64,000 bases of DNA from Infirmifilum sp. NZ (GCF_022693705.1 NZ_CP094288.1:62001-126000); one strand, 5' to 3'. Counted from the stretch's first letter, positions 34,006 through 43,077 are shown. Notes: generated by a model not told the origin, from the letters alone. Numbers and translations: made by a program.

Positions 34006-34728
34006 ATGGAGGAAATGCTCGACTCAAGTAGAACTAGCCAGTTAACCAATGTCGATGCTCTTCTAATTACCATATACTATCTCACACATAAGAAGCATAA
34101 ATTAAGCACGAATTATAAACACGCGAAGCAATTCTATGTTCACCGTCTAGGTAGGAAAGAAAGTAGTTTTAGCAAAGCTGTTTTCATAGCTAAAAAGAAG
34201 TCTTTAATTGATAAGAGGGATAAGCAGTTAAGGTTAACGGCAAAGGGTATGGAAAAAGTGAAGGAGTTGTTACGAGATGTAGATAGTTCTGGGCATATTA
34301 TAATGAAGGCTGGAGAGCCCTTTTTCGCTATAAGAATTCTCGAAGAGTTGCTCCAAAAGAACGTTGAGGCGGATGAAGTACTCCTCTGTGATCCTTATAT
34401 TTCCCAGTCTACACTGTTTCCTTTACTTTCGTTAAAGGGTAAAGTTAGTAGAATACGGATACTGACTTGCAATATTCAAGATGCTGAGGTATTCAAAGAA
34501 TATGCTATGAAGCTGCAGCATGAAGCAAAGTTAAAAGTGGAGGTTAGAAAGATATGTGGGAAAATTCACGACAGATACATCATCGCAGGTAAAAAGTGCT
34601 GGCACATTGGAACAAGCATCAAGGATTTGGGCAAGAAAGATACATTAATCAAGGATGTAAGTGAGGTCTGCCGGCTTATTCGAGAGCTTTTCGAGGAACG
34701 CTGGAAGGAAGCCGACCCATTTCTATAA
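34006..34728 (+). CDS. winged-helix plus phospholipase-D-like protein
   Basis: 240 residues. Residues 15-95 are helix-rich and winged-helix-like (TNVDALLITIYYLTH, then SLIDKRDKQLRLTAKGME). Residues 105-240 fit a single PLD-like lobe: VLLCDPYIS, then KIHDRYIIAGKKCWHIGTS (H188, D189, R190) and DLGKKDTLI. The PLD 'HxK' is replaced by HDR, as in a subgroup of PLD-like proteins common in defence loci. Nuclease activity is uncertain. Strongly AT-rich, likely acquired. Lies between two minus-strand gene groups. Confidence 0.65.
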   Translation: MEEMLDSSRTSQLTNVDALLITIYYLTHKKHKLSTNYKHAKQFYVHRLGRKESSFSKAVFIAKKKSLIDKRDKQLRLTAKGMEKVKELLRDVDSSGHIIMKAGEPFFAIRILEELLQKNVEADEVLLCDPYISQSTLFPLLSLKGKVSRIRILTCNIQDAEVFKEYAMKLQHEAKLKVEVRKICGKIHDRYIIAGKKCWHIGTSIKDLGKKDTLIKDVSEVCRLIRELFEERWKEADPFL

Positions 34729-34831
34729 CAACTAAGTTTACTCTGCTGTAAACATTTTCAGCAGCTCCTCAACTCTTAATGTTAGTTTTCCAGTTTTCAT
34801 TAAATTATTATTAAGACTTCACAGAAGTTCG

Positions 34832-35497
34832 TTAAAAAGCTTTTGCCTCTGTGACGAAATCCTTAAGCATCTGAAACAGTTTTCTGCATACATCAAGCAC
34901 ATTTTCCTTCGGAATCTCTTTAAAGAACCAATCCACCTCAGGAGGTCTATTTTCCACAACTGGTGTTGTTGGCGGGGAGGGCTCCTCTTCGCGGACGAGG
35001 TTTCCGCTCTCGTCGTATACTTTAATGGACACTGAGTCCGTAAGGTGGATAGTTTCCGTTAGTGTGATTTGTATGGAATCGGGAGTGACTACTCTCCTAT
35101 GTACAGAGATATTTCTTTTGCGGAAGAGGACAGAGCCGTACCTGTCTTTCCTCATCGAGCCTACCCGTTTATTCCACCACTCAATGAAGCAGAGAGCATC
35201 CTTCTTGTTTAACTCCTGCGCCCTCCTCTCAAAGACCTGAGGAGTTAGCTCTTCATCTAAGCTAATCCCTAGGCCGTACTTCTTGTTGAAGTCCTCGAGG
35301 AGAACATCAGGTATGCTTCGCAGTGTGATGAGAAAGCAATTTAACTCATAGATAAAGCGTTCTTGGTCGATTGCATACATCTGCTCCATGTTCCTAAGAT
35401 GATAAAGTGCTTCTTTGAGCCTCTTTTCGGCATCCATTTCTAAATACTGCATGATTAATAATTTTACTTTTTTTCTTAAAAAACTTTCAGGAATCAT
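34832..35497 (-). CDS. candidate HEPN-domain protein (RNISVH motif)
   Basis: 221 residues. Residues 20-135 are all-helical and end in RKRNISVHRR: R128 and H133 make the R-x4-H motif, with Asn after the Arg, that marks HEPN ribonuclease domains. Residues 138-170 are beta-rich (IQITLTETIHLTDSVSIKVY), then a Pro-rich linker and a C-terminal helix. HEPN proteins are typical toxins or abortive-infection nucleases that act on RNA. I infer the class from the motif and helical context alone. ATG at 35452 (MQYLEMDAEK) is an alternative start. AT-rich. Confidence 0.5.
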   Translation of the reverse strand: MIPESFLRKKVKLLIMQYLEMDAEKRLKEALYHLRNMEQMYAIDQERFIYELNCFLITLRSIPDVLLEDFNKKYGLGISLDEELTPQVFERRAQELNKKDALCFIEWWNKRVGSMRKDRYGSVLFRKRNISVHRRVVTPDSIQITLTETIHLTDSVSIKVYDESGNLVREEEPSPPTTPVVENRPPEVDWFFKEIPKENVLDVCRKLFQMLKDFVTEAKAF

Positions 35498-35788
35498 GAG
35501 TTCTCCACTTTGCTTCGGTCCTTTCAGGAGTTGAGTAGAAGGCTCGATACAACTTGCTCTTCAGGGTTTTCACAAATATTTGCGTAACCAAATTAGTACA
35601 GAGGCCGATTGCTTTGAGAAGGTCACGTGGCCCGGAGACCAGGATATTTCCCCTCCGCGCGTTCCCCCCAACTTGGACCAATTGAGCATGAAACATGTCC
35701 TTAAAACGCCTGAATTGGTAAGCAATCTTCCCTGTGAAACCCTTAGCCGCGCACAACTGATTTATGCACAAGTACTGGTTTCAGAGCC

Positions 35789-36322
35789 GTGGAGGGTTTG
35801 AAGGATCTGGAGGAACTGGCAAGGCTCGCCGGGGATCCCGGGTTGTTTGAAAGGCTGGAGGTCTACGGGGGCAAGCTGAGGGAGCTGTTGTCCTCACCAA
35901 AGCTGGCTTTCAGCCCGGGGGCTCCCGTGCCTAGCAAGCCGGGTGTTTACGTTGTGTGGCGTGGCCGCGAGGTGATCTACGTCGGCTCCTCGAGCGACCT
36001 TAAGCGCAGGCTCCTCGGGGATCACCTGCAGGCAACGTGAAAGGTAGCTGGCTCAGGAGAGCCCTGTCGTGGGATCTGGGGTTCGCCGACCCAGCCGACA
36101 GGAAGGCTAGGCTAAGCCGCGAGCAGGAGGAAAAGATTAGCAGGCACTTGAGGGAGCAGTGCGCCTTCCAGTTCATCGTGGAGGAGGACGAGCGTAGGCG
36201 CGCGGAGGCTCTCGGAGGAGCACGGCGGCAGGACGCTGGCCAAGCTGGTCGACGAGTACAACTGGTGGAAGATTCGCAGATCCGTGGTGCTAGGCTCGGA
36301 CTGGCGGGAGACAAGCCCTTAA
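35789..36322 (+). pseudogene. frameshifted GIY-YIG protein gene
   Basis: From GTG 35789 frame 2 reads PSKPGVYVVWRGREVIYVGS and SSDLKRRLLGDHLQ, a clear GIY-YIG motif, then stops at 36038-36040. Frame 1 continues with VKGSWLRRALSWDLGFADPA and FQFIVEEDERRRAE to about 36205. Frame 2 then resumes with SEEHGGRTLAKLVDEYNWWK to a stop at 36320. Two compensating indels explain the pattern; corrected, the protein has about 177 residues. Either a decayed gene or sequencing errors. Confidence 0.6.
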
Positions 36323-36469
36323 GAGTGAAGGACGGGGCCGTCTTCCGGCCGGAGTCTCCAGCGCCTGAATCTCCCTGATAACGAAAATGAGGTAAAACAT
36401 GTTAAGCTGAGGCGGGTGCGGGGGAGGGTGACTTTCCCGGTCTGCGAGGCACATCGTTCGCTGTCGGGC

Positions 36470-36604
36470 CCTTCGTCTGGACCGGTGCACAACCTGCGTT
36501 GACGATAACCGCAAATAATATAGATAATAGTCTAGGCTACATGTATGCTGGCTGAGGATAGCGAGTTTGGCCGCTGTGTGGGGGGCTGTGAGGGGCATAT
36601 CCTT
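36470..36604. repeat. dispersed repeat B, copy 1
   Basis: About 135 bases alignable with 41632-41770: both share CCTTCGTCTGGACC, TTGACGATAAC, CATGTATGCTGGCTGAGGAT and CCGCTGTGTGG in the same order and orientation. Imperfect, so an old duplication or relic of a mobile or regulatory unit. Confidence 0.7.
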
Positions 36605-36610
36605 TACCGG

Positions 36611-36704
36611 GAACTCATTCACCTCCCTGAAGGGGGACCTTGACTCATCGTAGACAAATAGTTATCGCTTGCTTACAACATTCCCCGAAACGGAAATTCG
36701 GGAA
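36611..36704. repeat. dispersed repeat C, copy 2 (methylase start remnant)
   Basis: Matches 32503-32621 with an internal deletion. On minus it would encode only the first codons of the DUF1156 methylase before losing frame. It abuts repeat B. Confidence 0.65.
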
Positions 36705-36855
36705 AAATAATTGTTCGGTTTCTATCAAATCTCTGGCCGTGCGAAATAATTACTCCTGGGCTACGCGTTTCAAAGCGAGAAAAGAAGACAGAAAAGTTTG
36801 TTTTTCTGTTCTTTTAGCCCAAGGGAGTGCCTTTGACCGACAACAGGTGTTCTAC

Positions 36856-39800
36856 CTACACATTGATGCTCTTAGACACTGTCCCGACTTGCTGTTCGGT
36901 TAACCCTAAGTCCCGCATTATCAGGTTAGTTATGTGCTCGAGCAGGGGGAACTCGTCTATTATCGCTACTCTCTCGATTTCAACGTAACTCACAAGGACT
37001 TTAATTTCACTGCCTTCAAGCGACTTGGATTTTGTCTCCACGATTTTGAAGACGACTTCGAGGGAGTCACCTGGCCTCAGGGGAGCAAAAGTCTCTAAGC
37101 CATCACGCGTTCTGGCTTCAGGGGCCCAGATATAGGGCTCTTCCTTCAAGACCATATCGTTGATAATGTTGTTAGCGATCTTCATGGAGACGGCATACTT
37201 GAAAGCCTCTGAGCCGTACTTAATGTAACTCTCGATACTTTCAGCGAGATCTTGTAGATCTGAAACGGGCCCCATCCCGAACGCGAGCTTGCCCAACTCC
37301 CTGTAGAGCCTCATGACCTCACCCCCTACGTCGGGGGCTTTGGTGATCCGGGCTTCCTCTATTCGCATCGCGTTCGGCTTGCTGGCGCTTACGAGCACTG
37401 CGGTGGGGATGACCGTTGTCGCAGAACCGGTGTTCTGAATCTCTAGCGTTAGGTAGTAAACCCTCGGCCAACCGAAGAGGCTTCTCAGCCAGTTCCACAA
37501 GTCGCCTGTGATCTTGATGTTCTTTATCGCTAGGTTTCTCGCGGCCTCGTAGGCGCCCTCGGGGCTGATGCTTGTTACCTTAAGTTTGCAACTCAGCAAC
37601 GTATATTCTTTAACGCCTATACCTACAGCGACCTCACTGGATCCTGAGGACAACGCATCGGCGAGGTTGAGCGTGAACTCAAAGTCTTCGCAGAATGTTT
37701 GATAGGCATTAGCCGATACCTTGACCCTTATCTTCCCGCTCGCTATCGCTCTGTTAAGCGCTGTAATAAGCTTTGAGGCTAAGGAGGGATTGCCGAGAAC
37801 GGGATGCTCCCACTCAACCCACTCATTCGCGACATCGCTTATGTAAATATATTGAAGACGGTCGTCTAATTTACCACTAAACACTGAGACATCGTTGGCA
37901 CTAAGACCCATGATCCCTCCGGAGCCCTCTGTCCACTTAACCAGTATGCTTATGGGTCTGGCTCTAAAGCTGACGGTAGCTACGCCAGACGCGTCTCCGC
38001 TCACTGCGTAAACGGAGAGAATGTAGCTGCCGCTCCCACTTAGCTCAAAGGCTGAATACGTGTAGCCATCGTAGTTGGTTTTACTGGAGCTTCTGCCAAT
38101 TATGGTTCCATCCTTTGATAGCTCAAACTGCACACGCACTCCCCCCGCAGGTTGTCCGTTGGCGTCGAGAACTCTGGTGACAACTAAAATGGACTGCAGG
38201 TAAATGGTGTCGTCCGCCTTCGGGGAGAGGATCTGAACCGAGAGCTTGCTTGAGGGAGACGGAGGTGCCGGGCTTTGCTTCTTTCTAACGGTCAGCTCTA
38301 CGCTTACGGGGTTTGACCACGCCCCGCTGTCGTCCTTAACCCTAAAGTAGATGGTGTGTGTGCCTGCGGACAGCTTTGAGGTCTCAAAGGAGCACGCGCT
38401 GCTGAGGAAGCCGTCCAGGCTTGACCGCCACTCGCACTCTACGACCTGGCCGTCCGGGTCATAGCCGTGTCCCCTGAATCTCACAACATCCCCCTCGGTC
38501 GCAGGGTTTGGCGAGACGGAGTCTATGTACGCTACGGGGGGTTTGTTTGCCGGGCTTTGAACTTCCACCTGGTTTGTGATCCCGTTGAACTGATCATACA
38601 CTGTCCCGTGGGCGCTGGGGTCCGATGGGTAGTAGAGGCTTAGCACTACGTAGGGAGTATAACGGCCTGGGCTTTTAGGTGCCTTGAGCGTAACCTTGAC
38701 TGTCTTCGTTTCACCAGGTGAGAGAGAGAAAACCGAGGAGTTTTGCATCACGTCAAAGGGCTGTGAGAGGTCTTTGTCGAGGATGGCCGTGATGTAGAGG
38801 TCTCTGGTCCTCACGTCGAGGTTCCTCACGGTTACTTCAAACGACATAGTTGAGTCGGGTTGTACTGAAGTGGGGTACACGACGCTCACGATGTATGGTC
38901 TCATTCGGTAAAAGTCCAAAATAGCTGTCGAGTTACTCGCTGTTAACTTGAACTCATACCACCCCCAGTACTCTCGGAGTCTAAGCCCCGATGACGGTCT
39001 GTGGACGACCTCGATGAGGTACTGAGAGTTGAGCTCAATGTTGGAAAGTGAGACGGGAACATACTCAACGCCTCCTGAGTAGTCGAGAACTCTACTCTCG
39101 ACGAAAGCCCACCGACTCCCGGTGGACTTGTAAAGCGTAATCTCTAGGCTTCCACCGCTGGGCATCCTCAGGCCCGGTGCGTTGTGAATCCTGACGATCA
39201 AAGACCTAGTGGGGTTGACAACGTCAAAGTACGTGTATGCGCACGTTTTGCACTGCTCCTCCTGAAGAGGGTGCATCAAACAGAGCCAGAGCTCAGCTCT
39301 GTATCGTCCAGGAGTAGGCCCAGCTTGTAGCGAATACGTGTTTACTCCCACCCTTGTGTTGATTGTCTGTATTTCCCTTCCGTCTGGTCCGAACACCTTT
39401 ATGAAATACAGTAAAGGTGCCGAATACAAGGGGGTTGGGTTGATCTTAATCTGGATGTTTTCCCCGAGTAGGTACGTGCTCTTATCCGTAGCAATGGACT
39501 CCTGACCACCGCAGGCTATTGAGGGGGACGGTGGTTGTGGCGCTTGTTGCACTATCACTTTGGCGTGAGCAGGGGGCTGGGGTTGCCTTGTGACTCCCTG
39601 GAGCGCGTACCGTATTCCGTAATGCTGGTTCACGCAGATGTAGATGTAGTACGTCCCTGGCTCTTGGGGGGCCTTCACCTTGACAAACGTAGCAATAGTT
39701 GTACCTCCGTAGGTGGGAATCCCATCGAACAACTTAACGTAGTAGCCCTCTGGGGGCGGCCAGCTTGGGGCCCAGGAGTAGACGAGGAAGACCTGCCAGA

Positions 39801-40452
39801 TAATTCCAGGCGGGAGGTAGCTGAACTGTCTGATATCTAGCTTTATACTCAGCTCGAACTCCTGACCAGGGTTCACGTTGACCGTCTGCGGGCTGACCTG
39901 CCAGACAACGGGCGAGTAACCCTCCTCGTCTATCGATGTGAAGAGATCGTAGCAACTCCACTTCGCCGGGGCACCGGTATTCCCGACAGGTGTAGCAATG
40001 AGGTCGCCTTGAATAGCATAAACCGGGGCCATCACCCGCACAACGCCTCCTGAGCCCCTCTGAGCCTCCTCTAGGTACAGCTTGTATGTCCCGCTACGCG
40101 GCGAGGGCAAAGTCCACTTGTAGTTACCATCCCACACTGCAGATGGTGAGAGCCTCTTGCCGTCGGGACTAACTAGTGTAGCGGAAACAGCCTGCGCTGT
40201 CTCTCTCTCAACTATAACGTCAACGTAGGAGCCGGACGGGAGACTCGGTATGCTTATTTCAACGACAAACTCTCTCAGCCCGTCGCCATCAGAGTCAGAT
40301 CCTCTGGTTAAATCGACTTTAACATAGTCGTGAATTGTGATTTGAGCAGAAGGGACTACCGGCTGTTGTTGCGTGACGACAATGCTGACGAGGAGCAAGA
40401 TGGATAGGAAAAGTAAAATAATGATTCTGTATGCAGAGTAAAATCTCTGCAT
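36856..40452 (-). CDS. large secreted surface protein with PKD/Ig-like domains
   Basis: 1198 residues. Signal peptide at residues 1-30 (IIILLFLSILLLVSIVV). Near 50 a DSDGDGL motif resembles a calcium-binding thrombospondin-3-type loop. Several beta-sandwich regions follow; a PKD-like domain is seen with PPVAYIDSVSPNPATEGDVV and HTIYFRVKDDSGAWSNP (about residues 645-735), then an Ig-like (Big_1-type) domain with LDANGQPAGGVRVQFELS (about 765-830). Pro-rich linkers separate domains. No C-terminal membrane helix or sorting motif is evident, so it may be released or bound to the S-layer. Probable adhesin or cell-surface binding protein. The downstream end lies next to the repeat region. Confidence 0.8.
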   Translation of the reverse strand: MQRFYSAYRIIILLFLSILLLVSIVVTQQQPVVPSAQITIHDYVKVDLTRGSDSDGDGLREFVVEISIPSLPSGSYVDVIVERETAQAVSATLVSPDGKRLSPSAVWDGNYKWTLPSPRSGTYKLYLEEAQRGSGGVVRVMAPVYAIQGDLIATPVGNTGAPAKWSCYDLFTSIDEEGYSPVVWQVSPQTVNVNPGQEFELSIKLDIRQFSYLPPGIIWQVFLVYSWAPSWPPPEGYYVKLFDGIPTYGGTTIATFVKVKAPQEPGTYYIYICVNQHYGIRYALQGVTRQPQPPAHAKVIVQQAPQPPSPSIACGGQESIATDKSTYLLGENIQIKINPTPLYSAPLLYFIKVFGPDGREIQTINTRVGVNTYSLQAGPTPGRYRAELWLCLMHPLQEEQCKTCAYTYFDVVNPTRSLIVRIHNAPGLRMPSGGSLEITLYKSTGSRWAFVESRVLDYSGGVEYVPVSLSNIELNSQYLIEVVHRPSSGLRLREYWGWYEFKLTASNSTAILDFYRMRPYIVSVVYPTSVQPDSTMSFEVTVRNLDVRTRDLYITAILDKDLSQPFDVMQNSSVFSLSPGETKTVKVTLKAPKSPGRYTPYVVLSLYYPSDPSAHGTVYDQFNGITNQVEVQSPANKPPVAYIDSVSPNPATEGDVVRFRGHGYDPDGQVVECEWRSSLDGFLSSACSFETSKLSAGTHTIYFRVKDDSGAWSNPVSVELTVRKKQSPAPPSPSSKLSVQILSPKADDTIYLQSILVVTRVLDANGQPAGGVRVQFELSKDGTIIGRSSSKTNYDGYTYSAFELSGSGSYILSVYAVSGDASGVATVSFRARPISILVKWTEGSGGIMGLSANDVSVFSGKLDDRLQYIYISDVANEWVEWEHPVLGNPSLASKLITALNRAIASGKIRVKVSANAYQTFCEDFEFTLNLADALSSGSSEVAVGIGVKEYTLLSCKLKVTSISPEGAYEAARNLAIKNIKITGDLWNWLRSLFGWPRVYYLTLEIQNTGSATTVIPTAVLVSASKPNAMRIEEARITKAPDVGGEVMRLYRELGKLAFGMGPVSDLQDLAESIESYIKYGSEAFKYAVSMKIANNIINDMVLKEEPYIWAPEARTRDGLETFAPLRPGDSLEVVFKIVETKSKSLEGSEIKVLVSYVEIERVAIIDEFPLLEHITNLIMRDLGLTEQQVGTVSKSINV

Positions 40453-40961
40453 ACGTGTTAAAAATTTTACACTAAAATTTATTCCTTTCTCCTAATAATC
40501 ATTCGCAAACTGACACGGCTTACCAGTAATTTTAAATTTAATTAGATTTTAAAACTCGGAATAGACGTTAAGCCACCATCTATACTTACTACCTTTCATA
40601 CTGGTTGTCTCGAAACATCTCGACGTCAGTAGCCTAAAAACGGTGGAGGCTAGGGTCACTACGATCGCGACGAGGCTCACCCTGACTAAGGGGTGAGAGG
40701 CCCACCGTCTCTCCCGTATTATGCCAATCTTTAATCCACTTCAACATCAGCTCTCTGGCACCAGTAGTAACTGTATCCCGCGTAGCGCGGCTTCTTAGCT
40801 TCGACCTCTGGCGACAGATGAGAGAAGCGGAAAGCAAAGGGTACAGAAGCGTGCCTCCGGCAAGCACTGCGCTCAAATCCGCGTAGATTTATGGGAAAAA
40901 CGCCCCCGAGTGGCCCGACTCGCGGCTTCTCTTTCAATAAAGGAATGGAGGAGGAAATGCG
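40453..40961. other. 509-bp gap, no intact gene
   Basis: The first 100 bases are AT-rich and probably hold the promoter of the surface-protein gene (TAAAAATTTTACAC close to its start). The middle holds a 60-base relic of a coiled-coil/anchor gene (40637-40700). The remaining open frames on minus are unsupported. Confidence 0.45.
40637..40700 (-). pseudogene. C-terminal shred of a coiled-coil/anchor gene
   Basis: On minus it reads LVRVSLVAIVVTLASTV, nearly the same as LVRASLVAIVVTLASTI at the C-terminus of the gene at 24881-25273, and the DNA is close to identical over about 50 bases. No upstream portion is present, so it is a fragment of a paralogue. Confidence 0.65.
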
Positions 40962-41390
40962 TTAAAAGAGTGATATGTGGAATAGCAGTGCAAAAAACCA
41001 GAATACCATGAAGCCTATGAATAGCCACTCTAGTGCCTTTGCTACCGCGATTATTATTCTCTCCTGCCTGGGAGTGAGCTTTCTAGGCTTAACAGTTATT
41101 TTCACGAAGTCAGGAGTCCTGGACGCTACCCTCTCCCGGTGGTAGATGAAGCCGTATTCGGGGTGGTTGGAGAACGGTTTATAGATCAGCACAGGAGTGA
41201 TGCCGGTATCACCTCTCGTCGGCGGTGTACCTAGACCCCCAGAGCGGTGAGCGGGTTTTCTCCTAGGTCTTCTCTTTACTGCAGGCTTGGCTTCTCGTAT
41301 CGCGTAGCTCTCATGTTTTTCCTCTTTTCCCTCACTCTCGCTATGCTCTTTCTGCACTACTATCACAACTATAGAAATAGATAGATACAT
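40962..41390 (-). CDS. unknown protein with one C-terminal membrane helix
   Basis: 142 residues from ATG 41390 (a longer frame reaches 41459). The N-terminal two thirds are hydrophilic and rich in Lys, Arg and Glu; LTPRQERIIIAVAKALEWLF leads into a single strongly hydrophobic helix (FIGFMVFWFFALLFHI) at the very end. A tail-anchored topology is likely. The DNA is moderately AT-rich. No homology recognised; may relate to the surface protein downstream on the same strand. Confidence 0.5.
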   Translation of the reverse strand: MYLSISIVVIVVQKEHSESEGKEEKHESYAIREAKPAVKRRPRRKPAHRSGGLGTPPTRGDTGITPVLIYKPFSNHPEYGFIYHRERVASRTPDFVKITVKPRKLTPRQERIIIAVAKALEWLFIGFMVFWFFALLFHISLF

Positions 41391-41861
41391 GGGATTAACG
41401 CGTTGCGCGGCTGAGCGCGGCGCGCAGAAAGCCACACGGTTGTGGCTTAGCGCTCGCACCCAAGGGACCTAACCCGGCAACGCTTCTAGCGAGACCTAAG
41501 CTGCGATTTCACTTTTCAGGAATTACCGGCAGTCCCGAGTCTCAGGCGTCCCCCCAGTCGTGCTTACTGAGCAGAAACGAGTGTGGGCATGGGGGTTTCC
41601 CTGTCTTCGAGACGCCTCGCTTGCCATTGGACCTTCGTCTGGACCTGTGCTCAACCAGCTTTGACGATAACTGGTCATAAATTTCATAAGATATCATTTT
41701 AGGCTTCATGTATGCTGGCTGAGGATGGAGAGCCTGACCGCTGTGTGGATGGCTGAGGGGGCTCATCCTTCGCTTGCTTAGAAGAGTGGTGGTCGTTAAA
41801 AACGAGAACATGCGAGGTGAACTTTATTAAGTTTTGCCAAGTATGCTTACTGTGAGCTGAA
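41391..41861. other. gap holding repeat B copy 2 and the promoter of the PIN operon
   Basis: Repeat B copy 2 lies at 41632-41770. Just before the gene at 41862 the plus strand reads AACTTTATTAAGTTTTGCC (41820-41838), a TATA-like box about 30 bases before GTG 41862. Nothing else is supported. Confidence 0.45.
41632..41770. repeat. dispersed repeat B, copy 2
   Basis: Second copy of the element at 36470-36604, same orientation. After GCTCATCCTT it goes straight to CGCTTGCTTA, which in the first locus lies about 60 bases further on at the end of repeat C; this looks like a deletion of the repeat-C core. Confidence 0.65.
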
Positions 41862-42536
41862 GTGTTTTCGAATTCTGCGCTGAAGGTAGAGTTAAAAGTA
41901 GAGTCTATAGAAGTGATCAGCCTAATGAGCAAATGGATGCTTGATCCCCTCTTGCCAGAGCTTCTCAACGAACTGGGAAAGCGCGGTTATATCACAGCAA
42001 GAGTAAAGCCTGTTAGCACAGGCGGTTATAACATTCTCTCCATTGAGCCAAATGTCGTGGCGATAAAGGGCTCTACCTCTGTACTCTATGATCTTGTTAA
42101 ACGCTCCCTCAGCGTTGAGAGCTCAGATCCTGGTGTACTTGTAAAAGTGTTTGACGAGGTCGAGGAGATTCTCAAGAGTTTAGGTAATGACCCAGCTAAA
42201 GGCGTTCTCTTCTATGAATTGACTGCTAAAGCCAAGCTGAGCGGTAGCAGGTTTACATTTGGAAAACCTGTGAAAATGGGGGATAGTATGGGTGTGGAGC
42301 TCCTGGTCGTGCCTACAACATTTGTTCTGGCTAATGGTGACCCTAACTCTACTCAATGGCTTCATCTTGATGTGAAACCCATCTGGTCAAGCTGGTCAAG
42401 CGGGAAAGTCTACTACGAACTAATTTTCATCTGCAGAGACACTAGGGAAAAACTGCTAGGCATCGTAAGCAATTTTAATAAGATCTTAAACGATATTATA
42501 GTGGCAATAAACGAAGCTCTTAGGCTCGCTTCGTAG
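41862..42536 (+). CDS. unknown protein, first gene of PIN operon
   Basis: 224 residues, not recognised. Mixed alpha/beta with no signal peptide or membrane segment. Notable segments: VELKVESIEVISLMSKWMLD, IEPNVVAIKGSTSVLYDLVK (a hydrophobic beta-alpha unit), GVELLVVPTTFVLANG and VYYELIFICRDTREKLLGIV. The alternating strands could form a two-domain fold. It is followed after four bases by a second unknown gene and then a PIN-domain gene, all on plus. Base composition is lower in GC than the left of the window, so the operon may be acquired. Confidence 0.6.
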   Translation: MFSNSALKVELKVESIEVISLMSKWMLDPLLPELLNELGKRGYITARVKPVSTGGYNILSIEPNVVAIKGSTSVLYDLVKRSLSVESSDPGVLVKVFDEVEEILKSLGNDPAKGVLFYELTAKAKLSGSRFTFGKPVKMGDSMGVELLVVPTTFVLANGDPNSTQWLHLDVKPIWSSWSSGKVYYELIFICRDTREKLLGIVSNFNKILNDIIVAINEALRLAS

Positions 42537-42540
42537 TAAG

Positions 42541-43077
42541 GTGATGACGATGTCGAGCCCGCCCAGCTACCTTCTCTTAGAAAGCCGTAGCAGGAAAGGC
42601 TCTCCCGTGGCAACGTTGCTCGATCCCGCTAGCAGTTCAGCGGCAAAAAGTCCTCAGCTACCCATGCTCGTCACAGGCATCGACCACACCTCCGTAATAA
42701 TGGCCCTCGCCTCATCAGAGCTATATGCATCACCTAGCATGGAGGAGTCCTTAAGGGAAGCGATAAGTGACGTCCTACAAAAGCTAGGTGCCCCCTTACT
42801 GCACGTGGAAATACGGGATAGTGAGGAGTTGGGGCTCTATGCAATGGTTATTCTTGATTGTAACGCTAGAGAAGCAATGCAGTATTGGTTGAAGATTGCG
42901 GAACAGGTGAAGATGTTAGGGATACCGGTATTTGTTACCTGGACGGGGTACAACGACCTTAAGCCAGAGGAGCACGGAGCCTATGTGGGCAAGGCGCTCG
43001 CGCTAATGGGCGTCTTTCTGAAGACCCGAGAGCCCATTGATGTAGTGGCAGCCCTAAAGGAAGCATGGGGTTCTTAG
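42541..43077 (+). CDS. unknown protein, second gene of PIN operon
   Basis: 178 residues, not recognised; ATG at 42550 is an equally good start. The first 45 residues are Ser/Pro-rich and probably disordered. The rest has an alpha/beta pattern (LPMLVTGIDHTSVIMALASS, HVEIRDSEELGLYAMVILDC, MLGIPVFVTWTGYNDLKPEE) that resembles a sensor or adaptor fold more than an enzyme; no catalytic motif stands out. Separated by four bases from the gene before it and 29 bases from the PIN gene after it. Confidence 0.6.
   Translation: MMTMSSPPSYLLLESRSRKGSPVATLLDPASSSAAKSPQLPMLVTGIDHTSVIMALASSELYASPSMEESLREAISDVLQKLGAPLLHVEIRDSEELGLYAMVILDCNAREAMQYWLKIAEQVKMLGIPVFVTWTGYNDLKPEEHGAYVGKALALMGVFLKTREPIDVVAALKEAWGS

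Larger units (their letters stand above)
36323..36855. other. 533-bp gap holding repeats B and C, no intact gene
   Basis: Contains dispersed repeat B (36470-36604) directly joined to repeat C (36611-36704), listed separately. Minus-strand frames here include only about a dozen codons of the methylase start. Nothing else is supported. Confidence 0.5.

Noticed and set aside
34055-34210. GTTAAC hexamers at about 34060 and 34204
   Set aside because: Inside the PLD-like gene with no TATA box following; the hexamer alone is expected by chance, so they were not counted in the regulon.
35487-35801. Overlapping frames on both strands (94 codons minus, 73 codons plus)
   Set aside because: Neither has a promoter or motif. 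A short likeness of the plus frame (EKVTWPG) to EKATWPG in the gene at 21601 is too short to support homology.
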